Positions 53,634 through 62,667 of a stretch of DNA of 64,000 bases are shown in pieces. Each line of letters starts with the position of its first letter. Within the stretch, counting starts at the first letter, position 1. This DNA comes from an uncultured Campylobacter sp. (lineage in GTDB: Bacteria > Campylobacterota > Campylobacteria > Campylobacterales > Campylobacteraceae). The notes below the pieces were generated by a model. It was not told where the DNA came from. It did not search any database and was given only the letters and a program-made list of their open reading frames with translations. Location of the stretch: assembly GCF_937973075.1 (NCBI RefSeq), contig NZ_CALBWL010000026.1, forward strand, positions 62,001 to 126,000. Reading direction: 5' to 3'. Both the position numbers and the translations under genes were made by a program.

Positions 53634-54197
53634 TTAATCCTTTAGAATTCTAGGCAACGTGATGCCCTTTTGGCTTTGGTATTTGCCCTTTTTATCGCAG
53701 TAGCTCACCTCGCACGGCTCATCTCCTTGCAAAAACAAAACCTGCGCGATGCCTTCGTTCGCGTAAATTTTTGCAGGCAGCGGCGTGGTGTTGGAAATTT
53801 CAATCGTGATGTGCCCCTCAAAACCGGGCTCAAAGGGCGTTACGTTTACGATGATGCCGCAGCGCGCGTAGGTGCTTTTGCCCAAACAGATCGCAAGCAC
53901 GTCGCGCGGCATTTTGAAGTACTCGATAGTGCGCGCTAGAGCGAAGGAATTCGGTGGCACGATGCAGACGTCGCCTTCAAAATCCACGACGTTTTTTGCG
54001 TCGAAATTTTTAGGATCGACGACCGTTCCGCCGACGTTTGTAAAAATTTTAAATTCGCGCGCTACGCGTATGTCGTATCCGTAGCTGGAGAGTCCGTAGC
54101 TAACGACGCCGCGACCGATATTCTCCTCGCAAAAGGGCGCTATCATATCGTGCTGCTGCGACATCTGTCTGATCCATTTATCGCTTTTCAGTCCCAT
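53634..54197 (-). CDS. dcd: dCTP deaminase
   Basis: 187 residues. It converts dCTP to dUTP for thymidylate synthesis. The trimer signature SSYGYDIRVAREFKIF, FALARTIEYFKMPRDVLAICLGKSTYARCGI and NVTPFEPGFEGHITIEISNTT, with the catalytic Glu, are intact. It appears to be the first gene of dcd-topA-phosphoesterase. Confidence 0.95.
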   Translation of the reverse strand: MGLKSDKWIRQMSQQHDMIAPFCEENIGRGVVSYGLSSYGYDIRVAREFKIFTNVGGTVVDPKNFDAKNVVDFEGDVCIVPPNSFALARTIEYFKMPRDVLAICLGKSTYARCGIIVNVTPFEPGFEGHITIEISNTTPLPAKIYANEGIAQVLFLQGDEPCEVSYCDKKGKYQSQKGITLPRILKD

Positions 54198-54320
54198 AAA
54201 ATTTCCTTAAAATAATCAAAATTTTTCGCGCATTATAGCAGCAAAATAAAATATAATAAAAATTTTATGCTAGAATTTTGCTTAAATTATAAAAATTTTA
54301 TCACTTTTTAAGGAGCAACT

Positions 54321-55370
54321 ATGGGACTACTCAAGAAATTTGCGTTTATTACGTTTTTTATCGCGTCATCTTTGGCTGCTGCGAAGCCAAATATTTATAT
54401 TTTAGCTACCGGCGGTACGATCGCGGGAAGCAGCGCAAGTGCCACGGAGGGCAACTATACCGCAGGCTCTAAGGGCGTAGAAGATATCTTAGCGGCAGTA
54501 CCGCAGCTAGGGGATTTAGCTACGATTAAAAGCGAACAAATTTCAAATATCGGCTCGCAGGAGATGAACGATGAAATTTGGCTCAAGCTTGCAAACCGCG
54601 TAAGCGAGCTGCTTACTAAAAACGACGTCGACGGCGTCGTCATCGTGCACGGAACCGATACGATGGAGGAGACGGCGTATTTTTTAAGCTTGGTAGTAAA
54701 ATCTAAAAAACCGATCGTGTTGGTAGGCGCGATGCGAAACGCAGACTCGATGAGTGCTGATGGACCGCTTAATCTATACAACGCCGTTGCCGTCGCGGCA
54801 GATAAAAACGCTCGCGAAAAGGGCGCTCTTGTAGTGATGAACGACGAGATCCACGCCGCGCGCGAGGTTACGAAAACAAATACTACTAACGTTGCGGCTT
54901 TTGCCTCGCCGAATTCCGGTAAAATCGGCACCGTAAATTATGGCGTCGTAAATTTCTATATGGCGCCGCTTCGCAAACACACCGTCGTAAGCGAATTTAA
55001 TATCAAGGATATCAAGGCCTTGCCGCGCGTCGATATCATCTATGGACACGCGCAAGATAGCGGCGATTTGGTCGATGCAGCGGTGCAAAAGGGCGCTAAG
55101 GGCATTATTGTAGCGGGCGTAGGCAATGGAAATTTATATCCGGATATGCAGGCTGCGCTTGCAAAAGCTAGCGAAGCGGGCGTGATCGTCGTGCGCTCAA
55201 GCCGTACAGGCAGCGGCTCAACTAGCGTTAGCTCGGAGGTGGACGACGTAAAACTTGGCTTTCTAACCGCAGATAATCTAAATCCGCAAAAGGCGCGTGT
55301 GCTGCTGATGTTAGCCCTTAGCAAAACGAGCGATAAAGCGAAAATTCAGAGCTTTTTTGCGACACATTAA
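54321..55370 (+). CDS. ansB: Periplasmic L-asparaginase II
   Basis: 349 residues. A signal peptide (1-21, ending LAAA) puts it in the periplasm. ATGGTIAGS holds the catalytic threonine; VIVHGTDTMEETAYFL holds the Thr-Asp-Lys-type second site; GAMRNADSMSADGPLNL is also typical. It supplies aspartate and ammonia from asparagine; aspartate is a main carbon source for Campylobacter. AAGGAGCAACT precedes the ATG. A strong hairpin follows. Confidence 0.94.
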   Translation: MGLLKKFAFITFFIASSLAAAKPNIYILATGGTIAGSSASATEGNYTAGSKGVEDILAAVPQLGDLATIKSEQISNIGSQEMNDEIWLKLANRVSELLTKNDVDGVVIVHGTDTMEETAYFLSLVVKSKKPIVLVGAMRNADSMSADGPLNLYNAVAVAADKNAREKGALVVMNDEIHAAREVTKTNTTNVAAFASPNSGKIGTVNYGVVNFYMAPLRKHTVVSEFNIKDIKALPRVDIIYGHAQDSGDLVDAAVQKGAKGIIVAGVGNGNLYPDMQAALAKASEAGVIVVRSSRTGSGSTSVSSEVDDVKLGFLTADNLNPQKARVLLMLALSKTSDKAKIQSFFATH

Positions 55371-55791
55371 CGCAGAAACCCCGCGCGGGTAGAATCTCGG
55401 CGCGGGAGTTTTAAAACAAAATTTCAGCGTGAAATTTTAAAGAAAAGCAAGGCGCAGGATTTTGATACGAGCCCGAAGGTGGAATTTTAAAGCAAAGCGC
55501 GGAATTTTTGCGCTCTGAGCTTGGGTGTAGAATTTCGATCGTAAAATTAAGTGCTAAATTTTAAAGAATTCAAAATCATTTCGCGCTCTTGCTGCAAAAT
55601 TTCGTGTTTCGCTTGTGAAGTTTGAGCTTAAAATGAACGAGGCAAATTGCAGCCTATAAATCCTTAAAATCAGTCCGCAAATTTTGTCGTAAATTTCGCT
55701 TTGCACTTCTTAAAAGCCCTGCGAAAATCCATTTAAAGAAACAATTATAAAAATTTGGCTAAAATTTCGCAAATTTTTTCAGGAGAAATTT
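55371..55791. other. Intergenic region between ansB and accB
   Basis: Apart from the terminator at 55380-55412, no gene is visible. The stretch has many AAATTTT words; TATAA near 55746 may belong to the accB promoter. Confidence 0.4.
55380..55412 (+). terminator. Rho-independent terminator of ansB
   Basis: CCCGCGC (55380-55386) pairs with GCGCGGG (55400-55406) over a 13-nt loop, followed by AGTTTT. It begins nine bases past the ansB stop. Confidence 0.7.
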
Positions 55792-56250
55792 ATGACAAAA
55801 GCAGAAATCAAAGAGTTAATGGATTTTTTCGGCGAGAAGCAAGGCATTAACGAGCTAAAAATTAAAGATAAAGATTTTGAGATCGAGATAAAAAAATATG
55901 GCCCATGCGGTGGTAGCACGCCTCAGCTCGCCGCACCGGCACCCGCTCCGCAACTTGCTGCGCCTTCGGTAAACGTGCTCGTGGGCGACAAGCCCGCCAC
56001 AAAAGGCTCGATGGATACGATCGACAGCCCGATGGTGGGCACTTTTTATAAGGCGCCGAGCCCGGGCGCAACGGAGTTCGTAAGCGTAGGTCAGGTCGTA
56101 CATAAAGGCGATACAATCGGTATAATCGAAGCGATGAAGATTATGAACGAGATCGAAGCGGAATTCGACTGCCGCATCAAAAAAGCTCTCGTTGAGGATG
56201 GCCAGCCCGTCGAATACGCTATGGCGCTGTTTGAGGTCGAGAAGCTATGA
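55792..56250 (+). CDS. accB: Biotin carboxyl carrier protein of acetyl-CoA carboxylase
   Basis: 152 residues. After a short N-terminal domain and an Ala/Pro linker (PQLAAPAPAPQLAAPS), the biotinyl domain carries EAMKIMNE with the biotinylated lysine. It carries CO2 between biotin carboxylase and the transferase in fatty-acid synthesis. It overlaps accC by four bases. Confidence 0.95.
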   Translation: MTKAEIKELMDFFGEKQGINELKIKDKDFEIEIKKYGPCGGSTPQLAAPAPAPQLAAPSVNVLVGDKPATKGSMDTIDSPMVGTFYKAPSPGATEFVSVGQVVHKGDTIGIIEAMKIMNEIEAEFDCRIKKALVEDGQPVEYAMALFEVEKL

Positions 56251-57584
56251 AGGAGCTTAAAAAAATTCTAATCGCAAATCGTGGTGAAATCGCCCTGCGC
56301 GCGCTTCGCACGATCCAAGAGATGGGCAAGCAAGCTATCGTCGTGCACTCTACCGCCGATCAGGACGCGCTTTACGTCAAATACGCCGACGCGTCGGTCT
56401 GCATAGGCGGACCGCGCAGCAGCGACAGCTACCTAAATATCCCCGCAATCATCACAGCTTGCGAGCTAACGGAAGCCGACGCGATATTTCCGGGATACGG
56501 CTTTTTGAGTGAAAGTCAAAATTTCGTCGAAATTTGCGCCAAGCACGGCATTAAATTTATCGGTCCAAGCGTCGAGGCGATGACCTTGATGAGCGATAAG
56601 AGCAAGGCTAAGCAAGTGATGATGCGCGCGGGCATCCCCGTAGTGCCTGGCAGCGACGGCGCGATTGCAAGTGTCGAAGAGGCACGCAAGCTAGCCGCCG
56701 AAATCGGCTATCCGGTCATCATCAAAGCCGCAGCCGGCGGCGGCGGGCGTGGAATGCGCGTGGTCGAGCGCGAAGAGGATATCGAAAAGCTATTTTGGTC
56801 GGCAGAGAGCGAAGCGATGAGTGCATTCGGCGACGGCACGATGTATATGGAAAAATATATCACAAATCCGCGCCACATCGAGGTTCAGGTCTTGGGCGAC
56901 GAACACGGACACGTCGTGCATATCGGCGAGCGCGACTGCTCAATGCAGCGCCGCCACCAAAAGCTAATCGAAGAGAGCCCAGCCGTAATCTTGGATGAGC
57001 CGACGCGAAAAAGCCTGCACGAAACGGCGGTTCGCGCCGCTAAGGCGATCGGATACGCAAGCGCGGGAACGTTTGAGTTTTTATACGATAGCAAGGATAA
57101 GAAATTCTATTTCATCGAGATGAATACCCGTCTGCAGGTCGAACACACAGTAAGCGAGATGCGAAGCGGGCTCGATCTGATCGAGTGGATGATCCGCATC
57201 GCGCAGGGCGAGAAGCTGCTGCCTCAAAGCGAGATAAAATTTAGCGGACACGCGCTTGAGTGCCGCATCACCGCCGAGGACTCCAAAAGTTTTATGCCAA
57301 ACCCGGGCAAAATTACAAAATACGTCGCTCCTGGCGGCAGAAACGTGCGTATGGATAGCCACGTCTATGAGGGCTACTCGGTGCCGCCTTACTACGACAG
57401 CATGATCGGCAAGCTCATCGTTTACGACAAGGACCGCGCGCGCGCGATCGCAAAAATGAAGGTCGCTCTAGATGAGCTCATCATCGGCGGCATAAAATCG
57501 ACGCGCGATTTTCATCTTAGGATGATGAACAACCCCGATTTCGTGGATAATAACTACGACACAAATTACCTAGCCAAGCATTAA
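56247..57584 (+). CDS. accC: Biotin carboxylase subunit of acetyl-CoA carboxylase
   Basis: 445 residues, standard length. KKILIANRGEIALRALRT starts the protein; the ATP-grasp loop is AAAGGGGRGMRVV; EVQVLGDEHGHVVHIGERDCSMQRRHQK and EMNTRLQVEHTVSE are the catalytic blocks. It carboxylates the biotin on AccB, encoded directly upstream and coupled by a four-base overlap. The transferase subunits are not in the window. Confidence 0.96.
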   Translation: MKELKKILIANRGEIALRALRTIQEMGKQAIVVHSTADQDALYVKYADASVCIGGPRSSDSYLNIPAIITACELTEADAIFPGYGFLSESQNFVEICAKHGIKFIGPSVEAMTLMSDKSKAKQVMMRAGIPVVPGSDGAIASVEEARKLAAEIGYPVIIKAAAGGGGRGMRVVEREEDIEKLFWSAESEAMSAFGDGTMYMEKYITNPRHIEVQVLGDEHGHVVHIGERDCSMQRRHQKLIEESPAVILDEPTRKSLHETAVRAAKAIGYASAGTFEFLYDSKDKKFYFIEMNTRLQVEHTVSEMRSGLDLIEWMIRIAQGEKLLPQSEIKFSGHALECRITAEDSKSFMPNPGKITKYVAPGGRNVRMDSHVYEGYSVPPYYDSMIGKLIVYDKDRARAIAKMKVALDELIIGGIKSTRDFHLRMMNNPDFVDNNYDTNYLAKH

Positions 57585-57589
57585 ATTTA

Positions 57590-57622
57590 AAATTCCAAGG
57601 GATGAAATTCTCTTGGAATTTT
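57590..57622 (+). terminator. Hairpin after accC
   Basis: AAATTCCAAG (57590-57599) pairs with CTTGGAATTT (57612-57621) over a 12-nt loop, followed by TTAAAATTTA. It lies six bases past the accC stop. Confidence 0.55.
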
Positions 57623-58143
57623 AAAATTTATTTGAAATTCTGTATTCAAGATTCCGTTTGAAATTTTATATTTAAAAATCTACTTGAAATTTTGTTTTAA
57701 AATTTTATCGTGCCACGTTTTAAAATTTTGCTATTAAATTTGCCGCTAAATCTAGGTGAAGATGCGCTGTCGTCGCGCGTGTTTTTAAGGGCGAGATTGA
57801 CGGCGGGGTTGGTAAATTTTACGTTCTTCGGCGGCTAAAATTTAGAATACGAGTCTTGGCTACCGCAAATACTTGTTTTCGTCTGCACCGATCTAGTTAA
57901 AATTTAATGCCATGCATGCACTCTATCACCTATTTCGGCAATCGGCTGCCAATGTACGTGAGTAAGCGGTATAAAATTTATCGCACGAGCCGCTCGCGTC
58001 CGTTTGGCGTAAATTTTATCGCGCTCGCCGTTGCGAGCGTGAAGTAGTATCGAGCTGCAAATTTTAAACTATCTCGCCGCACGCGCTAGAAGTGGTCATC
58101 TGCCTCGCGAGCAAAGCGCGCTAGGTCTTTAAACCGTCAAATT
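57623..58143. other. Intergenic region between convergent genes
   Basis: No coding frame of quality. The first 100 bases repeat GAAATTTTA and GAAATTCT words. No RNA gene recognised. Confidence 0.4.
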
Positions 58144-59145
58144 TCAAACTCCGAATTCCTCGTAAAATTTATTCAGATAATCGGCGTAGTAGAAGTTTTG
58201 ATTTCTAGCGTCAAATTTACCCGCCAGTTCCAAAGCCGTTTTGTAGTCGCTTTCATCGCCGAACGCGCTAACGGCGATGAAAAATCGCAGGTCGTTTAGA
58301 TCGTCGTTGCCGTCAAGGATCGCCGCGGAGTGCTTGCGAGCTAAGCTTAGCGCCGTCTCGCGCTCATCCAGCCTAACGGCGATCTCGATTAGCGGCGCGA
58401 TCTGATTTACGACGCGAGGATTTGTCTCGATCGTCGCCGCGGCCTTGGGTAGCAGGGTTTTCGCCTCCTCTATCTTGCCTGTCTTTATCATGCTAAAAAG
58501 TATCGGCGCGTAGGTTATGTGCGGCACTTCGGAGCAGGTTAGCTCGCCTGAGAGCAATGGTTCGGCTAGCTCAAGCGCCGCTGCGTGCTCGCCGATAAAA
58601 TTTAAATACGCGATCTCACCCGATGCCTCGCACGCCTCGCAGTCGCCCATGTCGTCTTTGGCGAGCTTTTTCCACAGCTCGTAGTTTGACTTTGCTTCTC
58701 TAGTATCGCCCATGTCGATGTTTTGATTCATCGAAGCCTTGTAGTAGGCCGCGAGCGAGAACTCCATGCGCTCGTAGTAAAACAGCATCGCCTCGTTCAC
58801 CTCGTCTATGAGCTCCTTTTCGATTATAGAGCTTTTGGTGATGCCCGAGACGATCCATTTAAATTTCCACAGGCAGTCCACGAAGTCGCCAAAATTCGGG
58901 TATTCGCTTTCTTTTAAATTTTGCGCGATGTAGTCCGTGAGCCATAAGAGCGCTCTCGTTCTTAAAACCGCGCCGAATTTTTCAAATTCGTCGTTTAGCA
59001 CAAAGTCGCAAATTTGCGCGGCAAATTCGAAATTTTCCGCTTCTACGGCGTCTCTTATCGCGCCAAACAGACACTCCTCCTTATCTATCACGCTTTTAAG
59101 CCCATTTAGCTTTTCATAAAGCCCCTCTAGCGAGTCCTGTTTCAT
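58144..59145 (-). CDS. TPR-like helical repeat protein of unknown function
   Basis: 333 residues, all helical and acidic, with no signal peptide. Pairs of short helices such as AAYLNF-type EIAYLNFIGEHAAALELAEPLL, FSMIKTGKIEEAKTLLPKA and IAVRLDERETALSLARKHSA follow the spacing of tetratricopeptide-like repeats. Such proteins act as scaffolds. Neighbours give no hint. GAGGAGCG lies before the ATG. Confidence 0.65.
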   Translation of the reverse strand: MKQDSLEGLYEKLNGLKSVIDKEECLFGAIRDAVEAENFEFAAQICDFVLNDEFEKFGAVLRTRALLWLTDYIAQNLKESEYPNFGDFVDCLWKFKWIVSGITKSSIIEKELIDEVNEAMLFYYERMEFSLAAYYKASMNQNIDMGDTREAKSNYELWKKLAKDDMGDCEACEASGEIAYLNFIGEHAAALELAEPLLSGELTCSEVPHITYAPILFSMIKTGKIEEAKTLLPKAAATIETNPRVVNQIAPLIEIAVRLDERETALSLARKHSAAILDGNDDLNDLRFFIAVSAFGDESDYKTALELAGKFDARNQNFYYADYLNKFYEEFGV

Positions 59146-59380
59146 TTTCGCTCCTCGTTAAATTTTGCGATAATTATATCCATTTAGTCTGAAGTTAAGC
59201 AGGCTTTCTGCGATTTTAAAGCCCAAAAGGCAAAATGAAATTTAAACGCTATTTTAACAGCTCTGCTCGCGTGCCGTTTTGGCGCCCTATTTGCCGCCGC
59301 GATAAGTAAATTTCAGCTTTGTTATATAAATTTAATATTAAAATGCCGTATTCATAAATTTTTTAAGAAAAGGGGAATTT

Positions 59381-60619
59381 ATGGACATAAACATACAGCG
59401 CTTTAAAAGCGAGTTTGAGCAGATAAGCCGCTTTGGGGCTTTAGCGGGCGGTGGGCTTACGCGGCTTGCGTTTTCGCGCGAGGACAAAGAGGCGCGCGAC
59501 TTCCTCATATCGCTATTTCAAAAAGAAAATTTCAAGATCAAAATCGACGATACGGGCAATATTTTCGCTAAATTTATGGACGTTAAAAATCCCGATCTAC
59601 CGTCCGTCAGCGCGGACTCGCATATCGATAGCGTGCCGCAGGGCGGCTTTTACGACGGCACGTTGGGCGTCATGGCGGCTTTGGAGGCGATCCGCGCAGT
59701 GCGAGATAGCGGCGAAAAGCTTGCGCGACCGCTAGAGCTAATCGTCTTTGTTTGCGAGGAATCAAGCCGCTTTAAAATGGCGACCGTAGGCAGCAAGATA
59801 ATTAGCGGCAAGCTATCGCGGCAGCGGCTGGGCGAGCTAAAGGATAAAGACGGAATTTCGCTATTTGATGCTATGGAAGGTTTCGGGCTAAATCCCGCAA
59901 ATTTAAAAAGCTGCATCCTACCCAAATCCAGCTTTCATAGCTATATCGAGCTTCATATCGAGCAGGGGCCGGTATTGCAGCGACGCGGCATCCCCGTAGG
60001 CGTCGTCACGGGTATCGCTGCGCCCGTGCGATACGAGCTGCGGATCGAGGGTAGAGCCGATCACAGCGGCGCTACGCCGATGGATATGCGACGTGATGCC
60101 CTAGCTTGCGCTAGCGAGATCGTTTTAAGCGCGGAGAAGATCGCCAAGGCGGGCAAAACCACGGTTGCGACGACGGGCTATGCAAATGCGCTACCCGGCG
60201 TGCTAAACGTAATCCCAGGCTCCTGCACGCTAGGTCTTGATATACGCGATATAGACGAGGAAGCGCTTAGGGCGGCGGACGATAAAATTTGCGCGGCGAT
60301 AGGTGAAATTTGCGCTCGCCGAGGGTGCAAATTTGAACTAAAAAATCTCATCAAGGATCGCCCCGTAAAGCTAAGCGAGGAGATGATAGATCTGCTTGAA
60401 AGCTGTGCCGGCGAGCTTAAAATTCCAAGCCTAAGACTTCCTAGCGGTGCGGGACACGACGCGATGAATATGACGGAGCTTGCGGATCGCGTGGGGATGC
60501 TTTTCGTACCGTGCAAGGACGGCATCAGCCACAACGTAAATGAAAGCATAAACTGGCACGACGCGTTTGCCGCTACGAAGGTTTTAGCCGCGGCGATGTT
60601 AAGCTTAGCCAAAAAATAA
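59381..60619 (+). CDS. M20 family amidohydrolase (carbamoylase/hydantoinase type)
   Basis: 412 residues. Zinc ligands appear in ADSHIDSVPQGGFYDGTLGV (His and Asp), VCEESSRF (Glu pair) and ELHIEQGPVLQRRGIPVGVV; the dimer-domain signature GRADHSGATPMDMRRDAL and the final SGAGHDAMN also match. This is the pattern of N-carbamoyl-L-amino-acid hydrolases and allantoate amidohydrolases; which one cannot be decided. It is the first of four closely spaced genes. Confidence 0.87.
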   Translation: MDINIQRFKSEFEQISRFGALAGGGLTRLAFSREDKEARDFLISLFQKENFKIKIDDTGNIFAKFMDVKNPDLPSVSADSHIDSVPQGGFYDGTLGVMAALEAIRAVRDSGEKLARPLELIVFVCEESSRFKMATVGSKIISGKLSRQRLGELKDKDGISLFDAMEGFGLNPANLKSCILPKSSFHSYIELHIEQGPVLQRRGIPVGVVTGIAAPVRYELRIEGRADHSGATPMDMRRDALACASEIVLSAEKIAKAGKTTVATTGYANALPGVLNVIPGSCTLGLDIRDIDEEALRAADDKICAAIGEICARRGCKFELKNLIKDRPVKLSEEMIDLLESCAGELKIPSLRLPSGAGHDAMNMTELADRVGMLFVPCKDGISHNVNESINWHDAFAATKVLAAAMLSLAKK

Positions 60620-60629
60620 AGGAGAGAAT

Positions 60630-61946
60630 ATGGATGCTATCGCACAAAAAGTAGAGGCGCTAAAAAGCGAGATGATCGGGGATCGCAGGTTTTTCCACTC
60701 GCATCCCGAGACGGGCTGGTTTACCTTTTTTACGACCGCGGTTATCGCAGATCGAATGCAGCGCTTGGGCTATGAGATAAAGCTCGGTCGCGAGGTTGTA
60801 AAGGCTGAGGCGAGGCAGGGCGTAGGTAGCAAGGATGCCTGCGAGAAGGCGAAGCAGCGCGCCGAAGGGCTGCTAAACGCAGATCAGATAAAATTTCTTG
60901 ATGCGATGGAGGATGGACTAACGGGTCTCGTGGCCGAAATAGACACGGGGCGCGCGGGCAAGACGGTCGCTTTTAGATTTGACATAGACGGCGTGGACGT
61001 GACCGAGAGCATGGACGCGGATCACCGCCCTTTTAAGGAGGGCTTTCGCTCCGATATTAGCGGCATCACGCACGCGTGCGGGCACGATGGGCATATCACG
61101 ATGGGACTTGCTCTGGCAAAGCTCATCTCGCAGAGCCTAGACGATTTTAGCGGTAAATTTAGATTTATCTTTCAAACCGCGGAGGAGGGCACCAGAGGCG
61201 CCGTAGGTATGGAAGCTGCGGGCGTCACCAAGGGCGTGGATTATCTGCTTGGCGGTCATATCGGCTTTCAGGCAAACACCATGAGAGGCATCATCTGCGG
61301 TACCAAAAAGCTGCTTGCGACCACTAAATTTGACGTAAATTTAAAGGGTAAGTCCGCTCACGCAGCGGGCGCGCCGCAAAACGGAGCCAATGCTCTGCTC
61401 GCCGCAGCCGAGATGGCGCTTGATATGCACGGCATCACTAGACACGCAGACGGCGTCACGCGTATCAACGTAGGCGTGCTGCGCGCGGGCGAAGGGCGCA
61501 ACGTCATCGCGCCTAACGGCTATCTCGCGTGCGAGACGCGCGGCGAGAGCACGGAACTGAATGAGTTTATGAAGGCCAAATGCATGGACATAGTGGAGGG
61601 CGTTTCTAAAATTTACGGCGTCAGCTACGACGTGCAGGTTACGGGCGGTACCGTAGGCGGCGATAGCGACGAGGCTACCACGCAGCTTTACGAAGATGCG
61701 GCGAAGGCATCGCCGTTTATCGACGATGATAAGATCGTAAGAGAGCTAAATTTCGGTGCATGCGAGGACTTCGCGCATTTTATGCGCTCGGTGCAAGATG
61801 CGGGCGGCAAAAGCGGATATCTGATGATCGGCACGACGCTTGCGGCGGGGCATCACAACGCCAAATTCGACTTCGACGAGGATTCGTTGCTTGCGGGGGT
61901 GGACGTGTATCTGCGCTGCGCGTATAAGCTAAACGGCAAAGTTTAA
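60630..61946 (+). CDS. M20 family amidohydrolase, AbgA-like
   Basis: 438 residues, ten bases after the previous gene. The start RRFFHSHPETGWFTFFTTAVI matches AbgA (aminobenzoyl-glutamate utilisation) more than general peptidases. Metal-site motifs: THACGHDGHITMGLA, FQTAEEGTRGAVGM and GHHNAKFDFDE. AbgA with AbgB cleaves p-aminobenzoyl-glutamate; no second Abg subunit is seen here, so the substrate may be another N-acyl amino acid or dipeptide. AGGAGAGAAT precedes the ATG. Confidence 0.85.
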   Translation: MDAIAQKVEALKSEMIGDRRFFHSHPETGWFTFFTTAVIADRMQRLGYEIKLGREVVKAEARQGVGSKDACEKAKQRAEGLLNADQIKFLDAMEDGLTGLVAEIDTGRAGKTVAFRFDIDGVDVTESMDADHRPFKEGFRSDISGITHACGHDGHITMGLALAKLISQSLDDFSGKFRFIFQTAEEGTRGAVGMEAAGVTKGVDYLLGGHIGFQANTMRGIICGTKKLLATTKFDVNLKGKSAHAAGAPQNGANALLAAAEMALDMHGITRHADGVTRINVGVLRAGEGRNVIAPNGYLACETRGESTELNEFMKAKCMDIVEGVSKIYGVSYDVQVTGGTVGGDSDEATTQLYEDAAKASPFIDDDKIVRELNFGACEDFAHFMRSVQDAGGKSGYLMIGTTLAAGHHNAKFDFDEDSLLAGVDVYLRCAYKLNGKV

Positions 61947-61956
61947 AGGAGATGAG

Positions 61957-62655
61957 ATGAAAAGAGCACTACTTCTAAGCGCTTCCAGTTACAAAGACAG
62001 CGGCTATCTGAACCACTGCAAGGGGTGGATCAAAGAATTTTTAGGAGATCTTTGGGAGGATGAAATTTTATTCATTCCGTTTGCGGGCGTTAGGCGCACA
62101 AGCGATCAATATGAGCAGAAGGTCGCGGACTGCTTGAAGAGTAATAATATCAGATCGATCCATCGATTCGGTAATATGAAAGCCGCCGTTAAAAATGCCA
62201 AATCGATCTGCATCGGCGGCGGCAATACCTTCGTGCTGCTAAATGAGCTTTATAAATTTGATCTCTTAGGCGCGATCAAAGACGCTGTAGATAGCGGTAC
62301 GCTGTATTTCGGCTGGTCTGCTGGCGCAAACGTAGCGGGCAAGACGATGATGACTACCAATGATATGCCGATCGTCTTTCCGCCCTCGCCGGTAGCTCTG
62401 GGGATCTTTCCGTATCAGATCAATCCGCACTTCATAAGCGGTAAAATTTCAAACCACAACGGCGAGAGTAGGGAGGAGCGGCTGGAGGAGTTTTTGATCG
62501 TCAATCAAAACGACAGCGTCTATGCTATGCCCGAGGGTAGCGCGTTTTTGATAAACGGAAACGAGTGCGAGGTGATGGGGCACGCGGACGTGCTGAAATT
62601 TGAGTACAAAAAAGAGATCTCGCGCATCGCCGTGGGAAGTAAATTTAAAATTTAA
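61957..62655 (+). CDS. pepE: Dipeptidase E (peptidase family S51)
   Basis: 232 residues. It cleaves alpha-aspartyl dipeptides. CIGGGNTFVLL and the nucleophile elbow GWSAGANV with the catalytic serine match the family, as does NPHFISG with the histidine. It begins ten bases after the AbgA-like gene. With a DcuC-type carrier next, the cluster could scavenge aspartyl peptides and use the released aspartate. Confidence 0.92.
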   Translation: MKRALLLSASSYKDSGYLNHCKGWIKEFLGDLWEDEILFIPFAGVRRTSDQYEQKVADCLKSNNIRSIHRFGNMKAAVKNAKSICIGGGNTFVLLNELYKFDLLGAIKDAVDSGTLYFGWSAGANVAGKTMMTTNDMPIVFPPSPVALGIFPYQINPHFISGKISNHNGESREERLEEFLIVNQNDSVYAMPEGSAFLINGNECEVMGHADVLKFEYKKEISRIAVGSKFKI

Positions 62656-62667
62656 AAGGAGTTATTG